Made by a program: the position numbers and the translations under genes. The notes under the pieces were generated by a model, which ran no database searches, was not told where the DNA came from, and saw only the letters and a program-made list of their open reading frames with translations. From the NCBI GenBank assembly GCA_028285085.1, contig JANQQI010000021.1, positions 1 to 64,000 on the forward strand: a stretch of 64,000 nt of DNA, written 5' to 3'. This stretch comes from Saprospiraceae bacterium (lineage in GTDB: Bacteria > Bacteroidota > Bacteroidia > Chitinophagales > Saprospiraceae). This document shows, piece by piece, positions 1 through 8,687 of this stretch. Each line of letters begins with the position of its first letter. Positions within the stretch are counted from its first letter, which is position 1.

Positions 1-1
1 G

Positions 2-739
2 CAAGGCAAATACGACGAAGCAGTGACCAGCTTAGGTGCCATCGTCGACTCTGAATTATATAGTTTGATGCCTACCACCGCGGAGATTTTTGGCGTAGCC
101 AACGAAGGCAATGCGGAGATTTTGTTCGAAGTACAATTTGCCAGCGGCATAGATGGAAATACCGAAGGTAATCCGGCGGGCTCTCAATTTCGGCCTTCCG
201 GCACCACGGCCAATGCCAAAGGCCACAATTTACCATCGGCGGAGTTCGTAGCACTCTACGAAGCAGGCGACAGCCGGCGGGATGATTTTATTGGTCTGGA
301 TGCCGATGTCAATCCGTTTTACTTCTCCTTGAAATACGAGATTTCAGCTACTGGACCGAACGACGGTGGCGATGATTTTATCGTCATTCGCTACGCTGAT
401 GTCCTATTGAAATATGCCGAGGCACTCAATGAAACCGGCAGCGGCGATGCTGCGACGTACTTAAATCAAGTGCGCAATCGGGCAGGATTGGATAACACGA
501 CCGCTAGTTCGCAAAGTGAATTAAGAGATGCGATCGAATTGGAAAGACGCTTAGAACTCGTTAGCGAGGGGCATCGCTGGTTTGATTTGAAAAGAACCGG
601 CAGAGCAATTAGTACGATGAATGATTGGTTTGCGGCTAATTCGATTAATGTGACCATTGATGCAAATGATTTGGTTCTGCCAATTCCGCAAAGCCAGATA
701 GATACGGATCCTACCATTGAGCAAAATGTAGGGTATTAA
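2..739 (+). CDS. SusD/RagB-family outer-membrane nutrient-binding lipoprotein, C-terminal part
   Basis: The reading frame is open from the left edge, so the N terminus and lipobox lie outside the window. SusD proteins sit on the cell surface beside a TonB-dependent SusC channel and bind glycans or peptides. The visible 245 residues carry the C-terminal family signature: a RYADVLLKYAEALNE helix, then RRLELVSEGHRWFDLKRTG, then a LPIPQSQIDTDP segment and the terminal QNVGY. An apparent GTG start at 23 is internal and should not be used. The substrate cannot be read from this fragment; the partner susC would be expected upstream of the window. A terminator-like hairpin follows the stop. Confidence 0.93.
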   Translation, partial: QGKYDEAVTSLGAIVDSELYSLMPTTAEIFGVANEGNAEILFEVQFASGIDGNTEGNPAGSQFRPSGTTANAKGHNLPSAEFVALYEAGDSRRDDFIGLDADVNPFYFSLKYEISATGPNDGGDDFIVIRYADVLLKYAEALNETGSGDAATYLNQVRNRAGLDNTTASSQSELRDAIELERRLELVSEGHRWFDLKRTGRAISTMNDWFAANSINVTIDANDLVLPIPQSQIDTDPTIEQNVGY

Positions 740-756
740 CTTTTGATGATTCGGAA

Positions 757-797
757 TAAAGAGGGGAGTTCTCTGCTCTCTTTGTTCTTTTTTTCTA
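757..797 (+). terminator. Rho-independent terminator after the SusD gene
   Basis: AAAGAG and GGAG on the left pair with CTC and TCTTT on the right around a TTCTCTG loop. A T-rich run follows at 785-795. It separates the SusD gene from the phosphodiesterase gene. Confidence 0.6.
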
Positions 798-850
798 AAT
801 AAAAATGGGTTGCCTGGCATAGTCGTGTGGCAACTGGCATTGATAAATAT

Positions 851-2671
851 ATGAAACGATTTATCCTCTTTTTTTTAATCATTCTTAGTGGATTGGTCAT
901 CCTGGCTTTTCACCCGCACCAGAAGTCAAAGCAAATTGAAGTTGGAGGCCGCCATGGTTTCAATACCTATCAGGAAATTATTGATTGGATTGAAAATCCA
1001 ACAGAAGATCATATCATGGTCGTCGCTCACCGGGGGGATTGGCGGAATGCACCTGAGAATTCCATTCAAGCGGTTGTAAATTGTATTGAGATGGGAGTAG
1101 AAATTGTGGAAATTGATATTCGAATGTCCAAAGATCGTCAATTGGTCGTTATTCATGACCTGACTTTAGATCGAACAACTACAGGAAAAGGAGCGATCGC
1201 CGATCATACCCTGGCAGAGATCAAACAACTCTATTTGAAAAACGGTGCCGGAGGCACTACAGCACATCGCGTACCGACACTAAAGGAGATGATGTTGGCG
1301 GTCAAGGATCAACCGGTTCTGCTGAATCTGGATAAAGCTTGGAGTCACTTACCGGAAACCTTCGAAGTCCTGCGAGAAACCAATACCGTCGGCCAGTGCA
1401 TTTTCAAAGGCAATGAACCTTATGAAGTGATGCGTGATCTACACGGTGATTTATTGGATAGCATTATTTATATGCCAATGGTCTGGCCGCCGGATTATAA
1501 CATTTACAAAAGGAAAGAGGATTTAATTAAAGATCCGATTAAATATACCCAAGATTACATCAATGGTCTTGACCCTTTGGCCTTCGAAGTGATTTATAGC
1601 GAAGAAGAGTCCATCATTTTTGAAGCTATCAATTTGATGGAGAAAAGCAAAGTGGCCGTCTGGGTAAATGCCTTGTGGGCAAAACTCTGTGCCGGGCATC
1701 ACGATGACGTCGCTATCTCTGATCCCAATGTGCACTACGGTTGGATTATTGAGCACGGTGCGAATATCATTCAAACGGACCGTCCCGAATTTCTCATCAA
1801 TTATTTAGAGGCGAAGAAATTAAGAAAGGAGAATGCATCCACGACAATTCAAGACTTAATTGATAATCTTAAAAATTCTCACAACGACGAAATTATGGTC
1901 GTGGCGCATCGCGGAGATTGGCGAAATGCACCGGAAAACTCATTGCAGGCGATCCAGAATTGTATTGACCTCGGAGTTGATATGGTCGAAATCGATATTC
2001 GGGAAACCAAGGATGGGCAGCTTGTTTTGATGCACGATGAAACCATTGATCGGACCACCAAAGCTTCGGGTTACGTCAAGGATTGGACGTTGGGTGATTT
2101 ACGCCAACTACGCTTAGTGGACGGTCTGGGAGTGGAAACGACCCATCGTATTCCGACCTTAGAAGAAGCATTGCTGCTAGCCAAGGATAACATTCTGATC
2201 AATCTCGATAAGAGTTACTCCATTTTTGATAAATGCTACGAGGTGATGCAACGTACCGGTACCCTCAATCAAGTGGTCATCAAGGGGGCGAAACCCCGAG
2301 TGGAGGTGGAGCGTGAATTTGGTCAATATTTGGATCAGGTTCACTTCATGCCCATTATCCGCTTGCCGCATCCCAATGCACAAACCATTGTTGATGATTA
2401 TTTGGCACACCGACCGCCGGTCGCCTTTGAATTTACGGTGAAATCAGATACCATCAGTATGATCCAATATTTCGATGATATCAGAGCAAAGGGGGCTGGC
2501 GTTTGGGTCAACGCGCTCTGGCCACACCATAATGGTGGGCACGATGATGAAAAAGCTGCTATCGATCCCAAAACTTACGATTGGTTTATCGAGAATCATA
2601 TTGATATGATCCAAACGGATCGCCCTGAACTCTTACTAAATTATCTAAGGTCAAAGGATCGCCATAGGTAG
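851..2671 (+). CDS. Tandem double-domain glycerophosphodiester phosphodiesterase, exported
   Basis: Predicted to hydrolyse glycerophosphodiesters to glycerol-3-phosphate and an alcohol, outside the cytoplasm. I chose ATG 851 because it directly precedes a hydrophobic export signal (residues 1-20); a GTG at 827 would add eight polar residues. The 606-residue protein holds two complete GDPD TIM-barrel domains, about residues 50-325 and 345-600. Each has the HRG motif followed by PEN (H60 and H353), the metal-binding E-x-D pair (E87/D89 and E380/D382) and the second catalytic His (H102 and H395). Family members normally have one domain. The two halves are clearly similar, so this is an internal duplication with both active sites apparently intact. 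No lipobox cysteine is visible, so it is periplasmic or N-terminally anchored. Confidence 0.92.
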   Translation: MKRFILFFLIILSGLVILAFHPHQKSKQIEVGGRHGFNTYQEIIDWIENPTEDHIMVVAHRGDWRNAPENSIQAVVNCIEMGVEIVEIDIRMSKDRQLVVIHDLTLDRTTTGKGAIADHTLAEIKQLYLKNGAGGTTAHRVPTLKEMMLAVKDQPVLLNLDKAWSHLPETFEVLRETNTVGQCIFKGNEPYEVMRDLHGDLLDSIIYMPMVWPPDYNIYKRKEDLIKDPIKYTQDYINGLDPLAFEVIYSEEESIIFEAINLMEKSKVAVWVNALWAKLCAGHHDDVAISDPNVHYGWIIEHGANIIQTDRPEFLINYLEAKKLRKENASTTIQDLIDNLKNSHNDEIMVVAHRGDWRNAPENSLQAIQNCIDLGVDMVEIDIRETKDGQLVLMHDETIDRTTKASGYVKDWTLGDLRQLRLVDGLGVETTHRIPTLEEALLLAKDNILINLDKSYSIFDKCYEVMQRTGTLNQVVIKGAKPRVEVEREFGQYLDQVHFMPIIRLPHPNAQTIVDDYLAHRPPVAFEFTVKSDTISMIQYFDDIRAKGAGVWVNALWPHHNGGHDDEKAAIDPKTYDWFIENHIDMIQTDRPELLLNYLRSKDRHR

Positions 2672-2723
2672 TCGACCTTTGGAATCAGTGCTGTATTTTC
2701 ATAAATTTTTTGAGTCGTTTTTG

Positions 2724-2757
2724 GAAGGCAACTGCAGCGTCGGTTGCCTTCTTTTTT
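2724..2757 (+). terminator. Strong Rho-independent terminator
   Basis: The 9-bp arms GAAGGCAAC (2724-2732) and GTTGCCTTC (2743-2751) are perfect and are followed by six T. The terminator ends the phosphodiesterase gene ahead of the convergent gene. Confidence 0.88.
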
Positions 2758-2779
2758 GATACGCTATGAAAACGATTTT

Positions 2780-5700
2780 TTAAAAATCAAACCCTACTCT
2801 AAAGAAGAAGCGATCGATGTCTTCATTGAAGAAATAGCTGAAATTAAGGACGATGAAATCGACGGGGGCAAACCATAGCCCACCACCGTAGCCAGCGTGC
2901 CAGGTCTCAGAATCTTCGTTGTCGAGCCAAACACGACCATAATCAATGCCACCAAAGAGCCCCATCGTAAAGGGCAATACTTCGTTGACCGAGCTGAAGA
3001 GCTTGAGGCGCAGGTCCGTATTGTGATAAAAGGCCGTATTGCCATAGAAGCGATCCGCGCGGAAGCCTCGTAGATTCGTGTTCCCGCCAAGAATAGCTGA
3101 GTGGAAAAATGGGAAATCACCTAAGCGGTGCGAAACACCCACTCGGGTGGCGAGAATCAGATTTCGATTCTTATCAATGTTTTGGTAGATCGCAAAATCA
3201 GCATTGAGGAGCGTGAAATCGCGATCAGTAGCTCCGAGATCAGTCATCCAACTCGCGTCCATGGTGAGTTGAGATCCCTTGGTGGGAATCTGTAAATTGT
3301 CAACGCTGATAATATTTAGGCCAACCCGAGCACCACCATAATTTTGTGATTCAAAAATATTATCTGACAAACCTGTGGCGTCGCTGTCATCAATAAAACG
3401 ATCCTGCGTACGCGAGATGGATGTCCGCTCGAATACCGGCCCAATGGTGAATCCGGTACCCAAAGCATTGATGGGCTTTTTTAGAGCCGGATGAATATAA
3501 ATCATGCTTTGACGCACTCGATTGAAGTTGAAATCAGTGGTGGTCAACGGCGTATCATTACCCAAGCCAAAGAAGCTAAAGGCCGAACGATCGGTGCGAT
3601 AAGTTGCCTGCATCAAGAAATTCCACTTGCCAATGGCGTCTGTGAAATCACCCATGTAATTCAAATCTAATCCATTTGTAGCAAAGGCAAAATTGCCCGT
3701 GAACTGATGGATAGACGCATAAGGCGATTTCTTGAAACGATAGGTTGTCGTCAAGGTATTGAGCCCCAGCAAAAAGCCATCGTCGGGGTTGAATCCAATA
3801 TTAGGCAACGGAATGGTATAATCATATTCGTAATGATAGGCTCGGCGATCGTAGGTGTTGAGATACGGATCGCTTGATCGGCGGTTTTTACTTTCTGAAC
3901 CTAATTCAAACGTATTTTTATCCAAATCATCATAAACGATCGTCTTTTTCGATAAACCAGATACTTTGGATTCATCAACAAATTTATCTTCACCTAATCC
4001 ACCGATTAGACGTAGCTTGATGCCTTTTTTTACCTTACCGGTCACGACGAAATCATCATCATCGCCTAAGCCATAAACGGCGATTTCTTTAGTGACTGAG
4101 CGTTGGAAAGTTCGATCATAAACGAGTCGATTACCACTTTTCTTTTTGTGGAAAATTCGAATGCGCGTATTTTCATTGTCTAGCCGAGTAATTTCAAATA
4201 GCTCATCCTTTTCGGTGCCATATACATCCACACGCTTGTACAATAAGCGATAATGCATTTTGGCAAATTTCATCAGATTATCCCGACGGGCTTTCATAAT
4301 CGAGGCAATTTCACCGCCGGTGAGTTCTTGGGCCTTTTCCGGCCAAACCTCGAAGGCCTTGTCGATGACTTCGTCTGTTAGATTTTCCTGGATATACTTG
4401 ACCTCAGCTTCCCAATCCGACCAATCCATTTCGTTGAGAAAGCTATTGTCCACAAACTTAGGACTCCAGCTCGACCATTTCATATTCTTAACGTCTGGCC
4501 CATACACTTTAAGTTGTCGCAAGAAGGGCATAAACAAGCGCGCCATCTGAATGACTAAGCCATCATATTTACTGAAGGGCTGATCGCGGTCGCGCGGAAT
4601 AGCGCGGTAAGTAATACTGTCTTTATTGATTTTGATTTTCGCCCAGCGCCACTGATCATCGTGTCGATCCCAATCGCCGATCACTTGATCAAAAAGCCGG
4701 GAGCGCAGTAACCAACGTTGGTCGACTGTATGCTTATGACTATGCGTGATCTTGCGCGACATATCGCCCGTACTGATGAGCTTTTCAGAATTACCCAGGC
4801 TGGCTTCGCTTTCCCAGTTGCCACCCGCGCGCTCTTCGACCAAGTATACCTGACCGCCAAATAGATCATTGTGAACGCCCAGTTGTGGCTGCTTAGGAAT
4901 ATAATACAGCTTGGGATTGGTATGATAAACATTGATGGCATTGGCTAAGGGCGGAATGGCCAGCGCCGCGAAGGGATGCGATGACAAAAAGGTTTCTTGG
5001 ACAATGCTGTTGGCCGCAGTCATCTTATTGATAGGGTAGGGGACCGTGCGCGAAGCATCTTTAGTCAGTGCCCGCATCACGTATTGCTGCCCGTTGGGGT
5101 CTTTCAAACGCAGCGAATTGGTTTGGTTACCACCACCTCTTTTAATCGGCGTCATTCCGCCTTTGAAAGTAGCCAAATCTAGCACTGGGAATTCAAATTC
5201 GCGGGAATAAATTGGCCGGAAATGCTCACCGAGCCAGAAGTAGTGCCAGTTACTTTTTTCTTCGACCTTGTTGGTCACTACAGTAGTGGTTTTCTTCTCC
5301 AGTTGTTCTTCATACTCCGGAAAGCTTTTGGGGATATTATCCTCAGAGATTTCCAATTTGTCTTTAATCTTTTGACGATAGAGCACCTTGCCAGTGCCGT
5401 CTTCGTTGGCTTGCCAAAATTGTAGCCAAGCTGAACCATCTTCGTAGAAATCGATCTGGGCAAAACCTGGCGTAGCGGAGGCGAATTTTGATCCTTTACT
5501 GGTCGTGGAGGCACTCGTGCGAGAGCCTGTTCCACTAACGATAAAATGCTGACGCTCGTCGTAGATGTACTGCAAATTGTTTTCGTGGCCAGAGGCAAAG
5601 ATATAACTGCCATTTTTTGTGGCACCGGCCATAATGCCGTCGATAAAGTTTTGATAATCAATATGACTAAGATCACCTTTAGCACCTACAGTAGTGCGGT

Positions 5701-6535
5701 GGAAGGCCATCATACTACCAATTACGGGGATGGGAATATAGAGGTTTTTATTCCACATCGTAAGGGGGAAGATGTGATTTTTCGTTGTAAAATACCCTCC
5801 ACGTGGTCCGTAAGAATAGATCGGGTGATTGACGGCAATGACTACGTTTTTATTACGGTACTTACGCACGACTTCTTCGAAATGGAAGACAAAATCTTTG
5901 CGGCTTTTAATTTCACAGCCATCGTTGATTTCCGGCTCGGCGTCCCAATCCCCCAAATACCATTGAGAGTCGACCACAACAACCACGAGTTGGTCATTGA
6001 TTTCGACAACTTCGGGGCCACTACAGCCGTGATCAGGAAAGAAGTAGTTGTCCCAATCATCGGGATCTTCGATCCCTTTATTCAACTTCTTTTCGATGTA
6101 CTTCTCTTGCCGGCGCACGCCTTTGAGGCCATATTTCCGCCAGTCGTAACGGCCGGGAATAAAAATGATGCGCCCTTTAAAATCGTCTAAAACGTCCAGT
6201 TGTGCATCGAGTTGATATTCCGCCAACGCCCGCTTTTTCTTCTTGCCTTTTCGGGGCATACCATTGGGGTGGACATTCCCTCCCAGAAAGATCACTGAGC
6301 TATTTTCGTCACTGGCGGCCAGTTTTTGTTTGAGCAGCTGCAGGCTGGGAAGTTGCTCATCAATAGCCATCTCGCCGGCATCTCCGATGAGGAACATACT
6401 GTGCTTGATCTTCTGATTGGTGGGGGGAATATGCGTAGTCTGCCAATCCTTGGCGTCTTTGCTGTAGTTTAATCGATAATTGGCGCAAGAGCTTAATAGA
6501 AAGCAGATGAAAACGGGAAGTAGAAATTTGGGCAT
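2780..6535 (-). CDS. Lipoprotein: metallophosphoesterase-like domain fused to a BamA/TamA-type outer-membrane barrel
   Basis: The 1251-residue protein starts with a lipoprotein signal (LLSSC, C17). Residues about 45-340 align by eye with calcineurin-like phosphoesterases (LIGDAG at 49-54, NHP and GHE motifs). A middle region of about 450-870 contains a NSLRL...YVMRAL segment, and the last 350 residues form a surface-antigen/BamA-like barrel ending in FFFRVGFDF. The phosphoesterase motifs are degenerate: family GD(N) reads GGN at 85-87, family GNHD reads GRYD at 128-131, and family GHEH reads GHEN. Several metal ligands are therefore missing and the domain is probably not catalytic, which is an inference. 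It is a single transcription unit, convergent with the phosphodiesterase gene. A role in outer-membrane biogenesis or cargo binding is possible but unproven. Confidence 0.88.
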   Translation of the reverse strand: MPKFLLPVFICFLLSSCANYRLNYSKDAKDWQTTHIPPTNQKIKHSMFLIGDAGEMAIDEQLPSLQLLKQKLAASDENSSVIFLGGNVHPNGMPRKGKKKKRALAEYQLDAQLDVLDDFKGRIIFIPGRYDWRKYGLKGVRRQEKYIEKKLNKGIEDPDDWDNYFFPDHGCSGPEVVEINDQLVVVVVDSQWYLGDWDAEPEINDGCEIKSRKDFVFHFEEVVRKYRNKNVVIAVNHPIYSYGPRGGYFTTKNHIFPLTMWNKNLYIPIPVIGSMMAFHRTTVGAKGDLSHIDYQNFIDGIMAGATKNGSYIFASGHENNLQYIYDERQHFIVSGTGSRTSASTTSKGSKFASATPGFAQIDFYEDGSAWLQFWQANEDGTGKVLYRQKIKDKLEISEDNIPKSFPEYEEQLEKKTTTVVTNKVEEKSNWHYFWLGEHFRPIYSREFEFPVLDLATFKGGMTPIKRGGGNQTNSLRLKDPNGQQYVMRALTKDASRTVPYPINKMTAANSIVQETFLSSHPFAALAIPPLANAINVYHTNPKLYYIPKQPQLGVHNDLFGGQVYLVEERAGGNWESEASLGNSEKLISTGDMSRKITHSHKHTVDQRWLLRSRLFDQVIGDWDRHDDQWRWAKIKINKDSITYRAIPRDRDQPFSKYDGLVIQMARLFMPFLRQLKVYGPDVKNMKWSSWSPKFVDNSFLNEMDWSDWEAEVKYIQENLTDEVIDKAFEVWPEKAQELTGGEIASIMKARRDNLMKFAKMHYRLLYKRVDVYGTEKDELFEITRLDNENTRIRIFHKKKSGNRLVYDRTFQRSVTKEIAVYGLGDDDDFVVTGKVKKGIKLRLIGGLGEDKFVDESKVSGLSKKTIVYDDLDKNTFELGSESKNRRSSDPYLNTYDRRAYHYEYDYTIPLPNIGFNPDDGFLLGLNTLTTTYRFKKSPYASIHQFTGNFAFATNGLDLNYMGDFTDAIGKWNFLMQATYRTDRSAFSFFGLGNDTPLTTTDFNFNRVRQSMIYIHPALKKPINALGTGFTIGPVFERTSISRTQDRFIDDSDATGLSDNIFESQNYGGARVGLNIISVDNLQIPTKGSQLTMDASWMTDLGATDRDFTLLNADFAIYQNIDKNRNLILATRVGVSHRLGDFPFFHSAILGGNTNLRGFRADRFYGNTAFYHNTDLRLKLFSSVNEVLPFTMGLFGGIDYGRVWLDNEDSETWHAGYGGGLWFAPVDFIVLNFSYFFNEDIDRFFFRVGFDF

Positions 6536-6679
6536 ACGTTTAACGGGTTATTTCGCTGGAACTAGTGTCGCATCAAATGAATTATACAGTAGCATGTTTG
6601 GGTTTATCACTAAAGCATACTACTAATCGAAGATAATCACAATCCGCTCTTTTGCCAAAAATCTTACGGAATGTACTTT
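6536..6679. other. Promoter region of the phosphoesterase-barrel gene
   Basis: This is the left part of the 337-bp gap between the barrel fusion gene and the methyltransferase gene. I see no gene and no clear promoter consensus. The right part of the gap is taken up by a pseudogene fragment. Confidence 0.4.
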
Positions 6680-6870
6680 TTAATCTTGTGTTTTGGGGAG
6701 TGAAAATTGCTGTAAACGGGCCAATTGATCAGAGTTCAGACCTGTAACGACATTAAAGTTTTGACTGATGAAAGATCGCAAAGCTTTAGAATCGTTTTGA
6801 CCAAATTATCTGACTGACCGCCAAGCGTCATTAACCGGAATGGCTATAAAACCTGCTTTCTTAAAGCATC
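6680..6870 (-). pseudogene. Decayed fragment of a PLC-like/AIM6-type phosphodiesterase gene
   Basis: This stretch is a degraded copy of parts of the intact gene at 8688-9518. Read on the minus strand it gives LMTLGGQSDNL (intact: LMTLDGRPDDL). After a frameshift it gives FISQNFNVVTGL (intact: FISQNFYVIAGL). It then jumps, through loss of about 50 codons, to LARLQQFSLPKTQD and a stop (intact: LARLQQFLRPKKQD and a stop). Even the bases just after the stop are alike. It abuts the stop codon of the methyltransferase gene. A duplication followed by internal deletion and frameshifts explains it best. It is non-functional as a protein. Confidence 0.82.
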
Positions 6871-6872
6871 TT

Positions 6873-8618
6873 TTACCATCCAAAACTGATCAACTGATCA
6901 CTATGGTGCATTTTCACGACCAAATTCTCCCCTTTGCTGATCGGCTTTGATTCAGTGAAGCAATACAATGCTTGCCCCCAATGTTTCAACTCGCCTCCCG
7001 GCCGAGAAGACACCATTGTCTCTTCATCTACGTACAAATCAAACCAAAACACAAAGGCTTGCGCTTCTCCTGTTTCTTTTACCATCAAATGCAATTTTTT
7101 TTCCACAGGCTCATCATCCTGAATGGCTGGTGGTAGCTGATAAAAGTCGTATTCCATAATCGGAATAACGGCGGTTAAAAAACGATGATCTTCCATTGCG
7201 AGATGAACGGTGCTATATTCATTGGGAACCCGAAAGCGATCCAAAGGAGAAAGGTTGAAACCAGCGATGGATCGAACGGGAGCAATTTGATGGCGTTTGG
7301 GAATTTCGATAACTGCACCAAAGAGTGCAACACGAGCGGGGATAAGGACCGCATCCGGAGCAAGCAGCATTTTTTTCGCATGCCGGATCGTAGGTAAGAC
7401 CCCTTCACCGATAACACCGACATCCAAGATTTCAGAAACCAATACATTGGTCGGTTTAGCTAGCTCAATCCCCGGTTTTAAATCCGTCGATTTTTTAGCC
7501 AGCACTTTGATTTGTCGGTCATAGCCGTTGGATTTAATGATCTCCGTAGCTGTCTCTGCTAATTTGGAATGCATTTCACAGGCCACAATTTCTTGAGCAC
7601 CAGCACGTGCGGCCATCATGGCCAACAAACCACTTCCCGTTCCAATATCGAGCACGACAGAATCGGGCTTAATAACTTTTTCAAGGACTTCCTGATAAGC
7701 TTTGTTCCGATGGGTATCTGCCAACATAGTAAAGTGCCAGCTGGGAATTTGTAAACTCAACATGCGGCGCCAATTTCTCTGCGCTGCATTATTATCCGGC
7801 TCCAAGGCCAGGGCTTTGGCGTAGTATTGTTCGGCCTGTTGGATTTGACTTTTCTCCCGAGCTAGATTGCCCAGCCAGATATAGGCATTAGCATGATTTG
7901 GATTAATCTCCAGGGCTTTATTAATGGCGGTGCTGGCTTGTTCGTGCAAACCCTGATCGAGATAGTGTTTGCCCAACAGCAAATGAGCATTCGCATTTTT
8001 GGGATGGTATTGAATGGCTCGTTGATACAACTCAGTGGCCTTTTCGATCTCTCCAATGTCGGCCATGATATTCCCCAAATTAGTCAGCGCGCCTTCATGC
8101 TTTGGCTGTGCAGCCAGGCAAGCTTCATAACTTTTGATCGCCGCCGATTGTTGGCTCTGCTGTCGATACAATTGTGCGAGGTTAAAATGAGCGGCGCTGA
8201 GTTTGGGCTGCAATTGTATGACCTTCTTGAAGTTTTGCTCCGCCGACTTAACCTTTTTTTGCTCCACTTGAATGTTGGCGATATTGTAATAAATATCAGC
8301 TCTTTTAGGTTGGAGCTTAAGTGCCTTCTGCAGATATTCCAGAGCCTCTTTCAACCGCCCTCGCTGTTTTTGCGCCGCACTGAGATTAATAAGTGCATCA
8401 ATGTTTTGAGGATTCGCTTTTAAGGCCTTTTCCAATAGACGGACCGCTTCCTTATCTTTCCCCTGAGCGACTAACACGCCACCCAATGTGCCCATAATTG
8501 CATCCAGTTTAGGAAAGTGCCGAAGGAGTTCTTTTAATAATTGCTCTGCTCGGGCCAACTGGCCATTTTGGTAAGCCTGAATGGCTTGATTGTAGTATTC
8601 TTGAGGGTTGAATTGCAT
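6873..8618 (-). CDS. TPR protein with C-terminal PRMT-like SAM methyltransferase domain
   Basis: Residues 1-280 are about eight consecutive TPR units (typical NPQNIDALINLS and PNHANAYIWLGNL repeats). Residues 300-581 form a class I methyltransferase domain. Motif I is VVLDIGTGSGLLAMMAARAG, the acidic ribose-binding residue lies in IVACEMH, and a SEILDVGVIGEGVLP segment resembles the double-E loop of protein arginine methyltransferases, especially the PRMT7/PRMT9 branch. A TPR plus PRMT order is known from eukaryotic PRMT9; in bacteria such proteins are uncommon. Protein methylation with TPR-mediated substrate capture is the likely role, but the substrate is unknown. No signal peptide, so cytoplasmic. 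Confidence 0.85.
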   Translation of the reverse strand: MQFNPQEYYNQAIQAYQNGQLARAEQLLKELLRHFPKLDAIMGTLGGVLVAQGKDKEAVRLLEKALKANPQNIDALINLSAAQKQRGRLKEALEYLQKALKLQPKRADIYYNIANIQVEQKKVKSAEQNFKKVIQLQPKLSAAHFNLAQLYRQQSQQSAAIKSYEACLAAQPKHEGALTNLGNIMADIGEIEKATELYQRAIQYHPKNANAHLLLGKHYLDQGLHEQASTAINKALEINPNHANAYIWLGNLAREKSQIQQAEQYYAKALALEPDNNAAQRNWRRMLSLQIPSWHFTMLADTHRNKAYQEVLEKVIKPDSVVLDIGTGSGLLAMMAARAGAQEIVACEMHSKLAETATEIIKSNGYDRQIKVLAKKSTDLKPGIELAKPTNVLVSEILDVGVIGEGVLPTIRHAKKMLLAPDAVLIPARVALFGAVIEIPKRHQIAPVRSIAGFNLSPLDRFRVPNEYSTVHLAMEDHRFLTAVIPIMEYDFYQLPPAIQDDEPVEKKLHLMVKETGEAQAFVFWFDLYVDEETMVSSRPGGELKHWGQALYCFTESKPISKGENLVVKMHHSDQLISFGW

Positions 8619-8687
8619 AAATATTTGGGCTTGAGGTTATCCGCTTTAAGATAGTTTTTTCCCAAAAAACCTTCTATGTAATATCAT

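Noticed and set aside
5546-6190. Long open frame (214 codons) on the plus strand inside the phosphoesterase-barrel gene
   Set aside because: Antisense shadow of a well-supported coding sequence; the translation has no recognisable domain.
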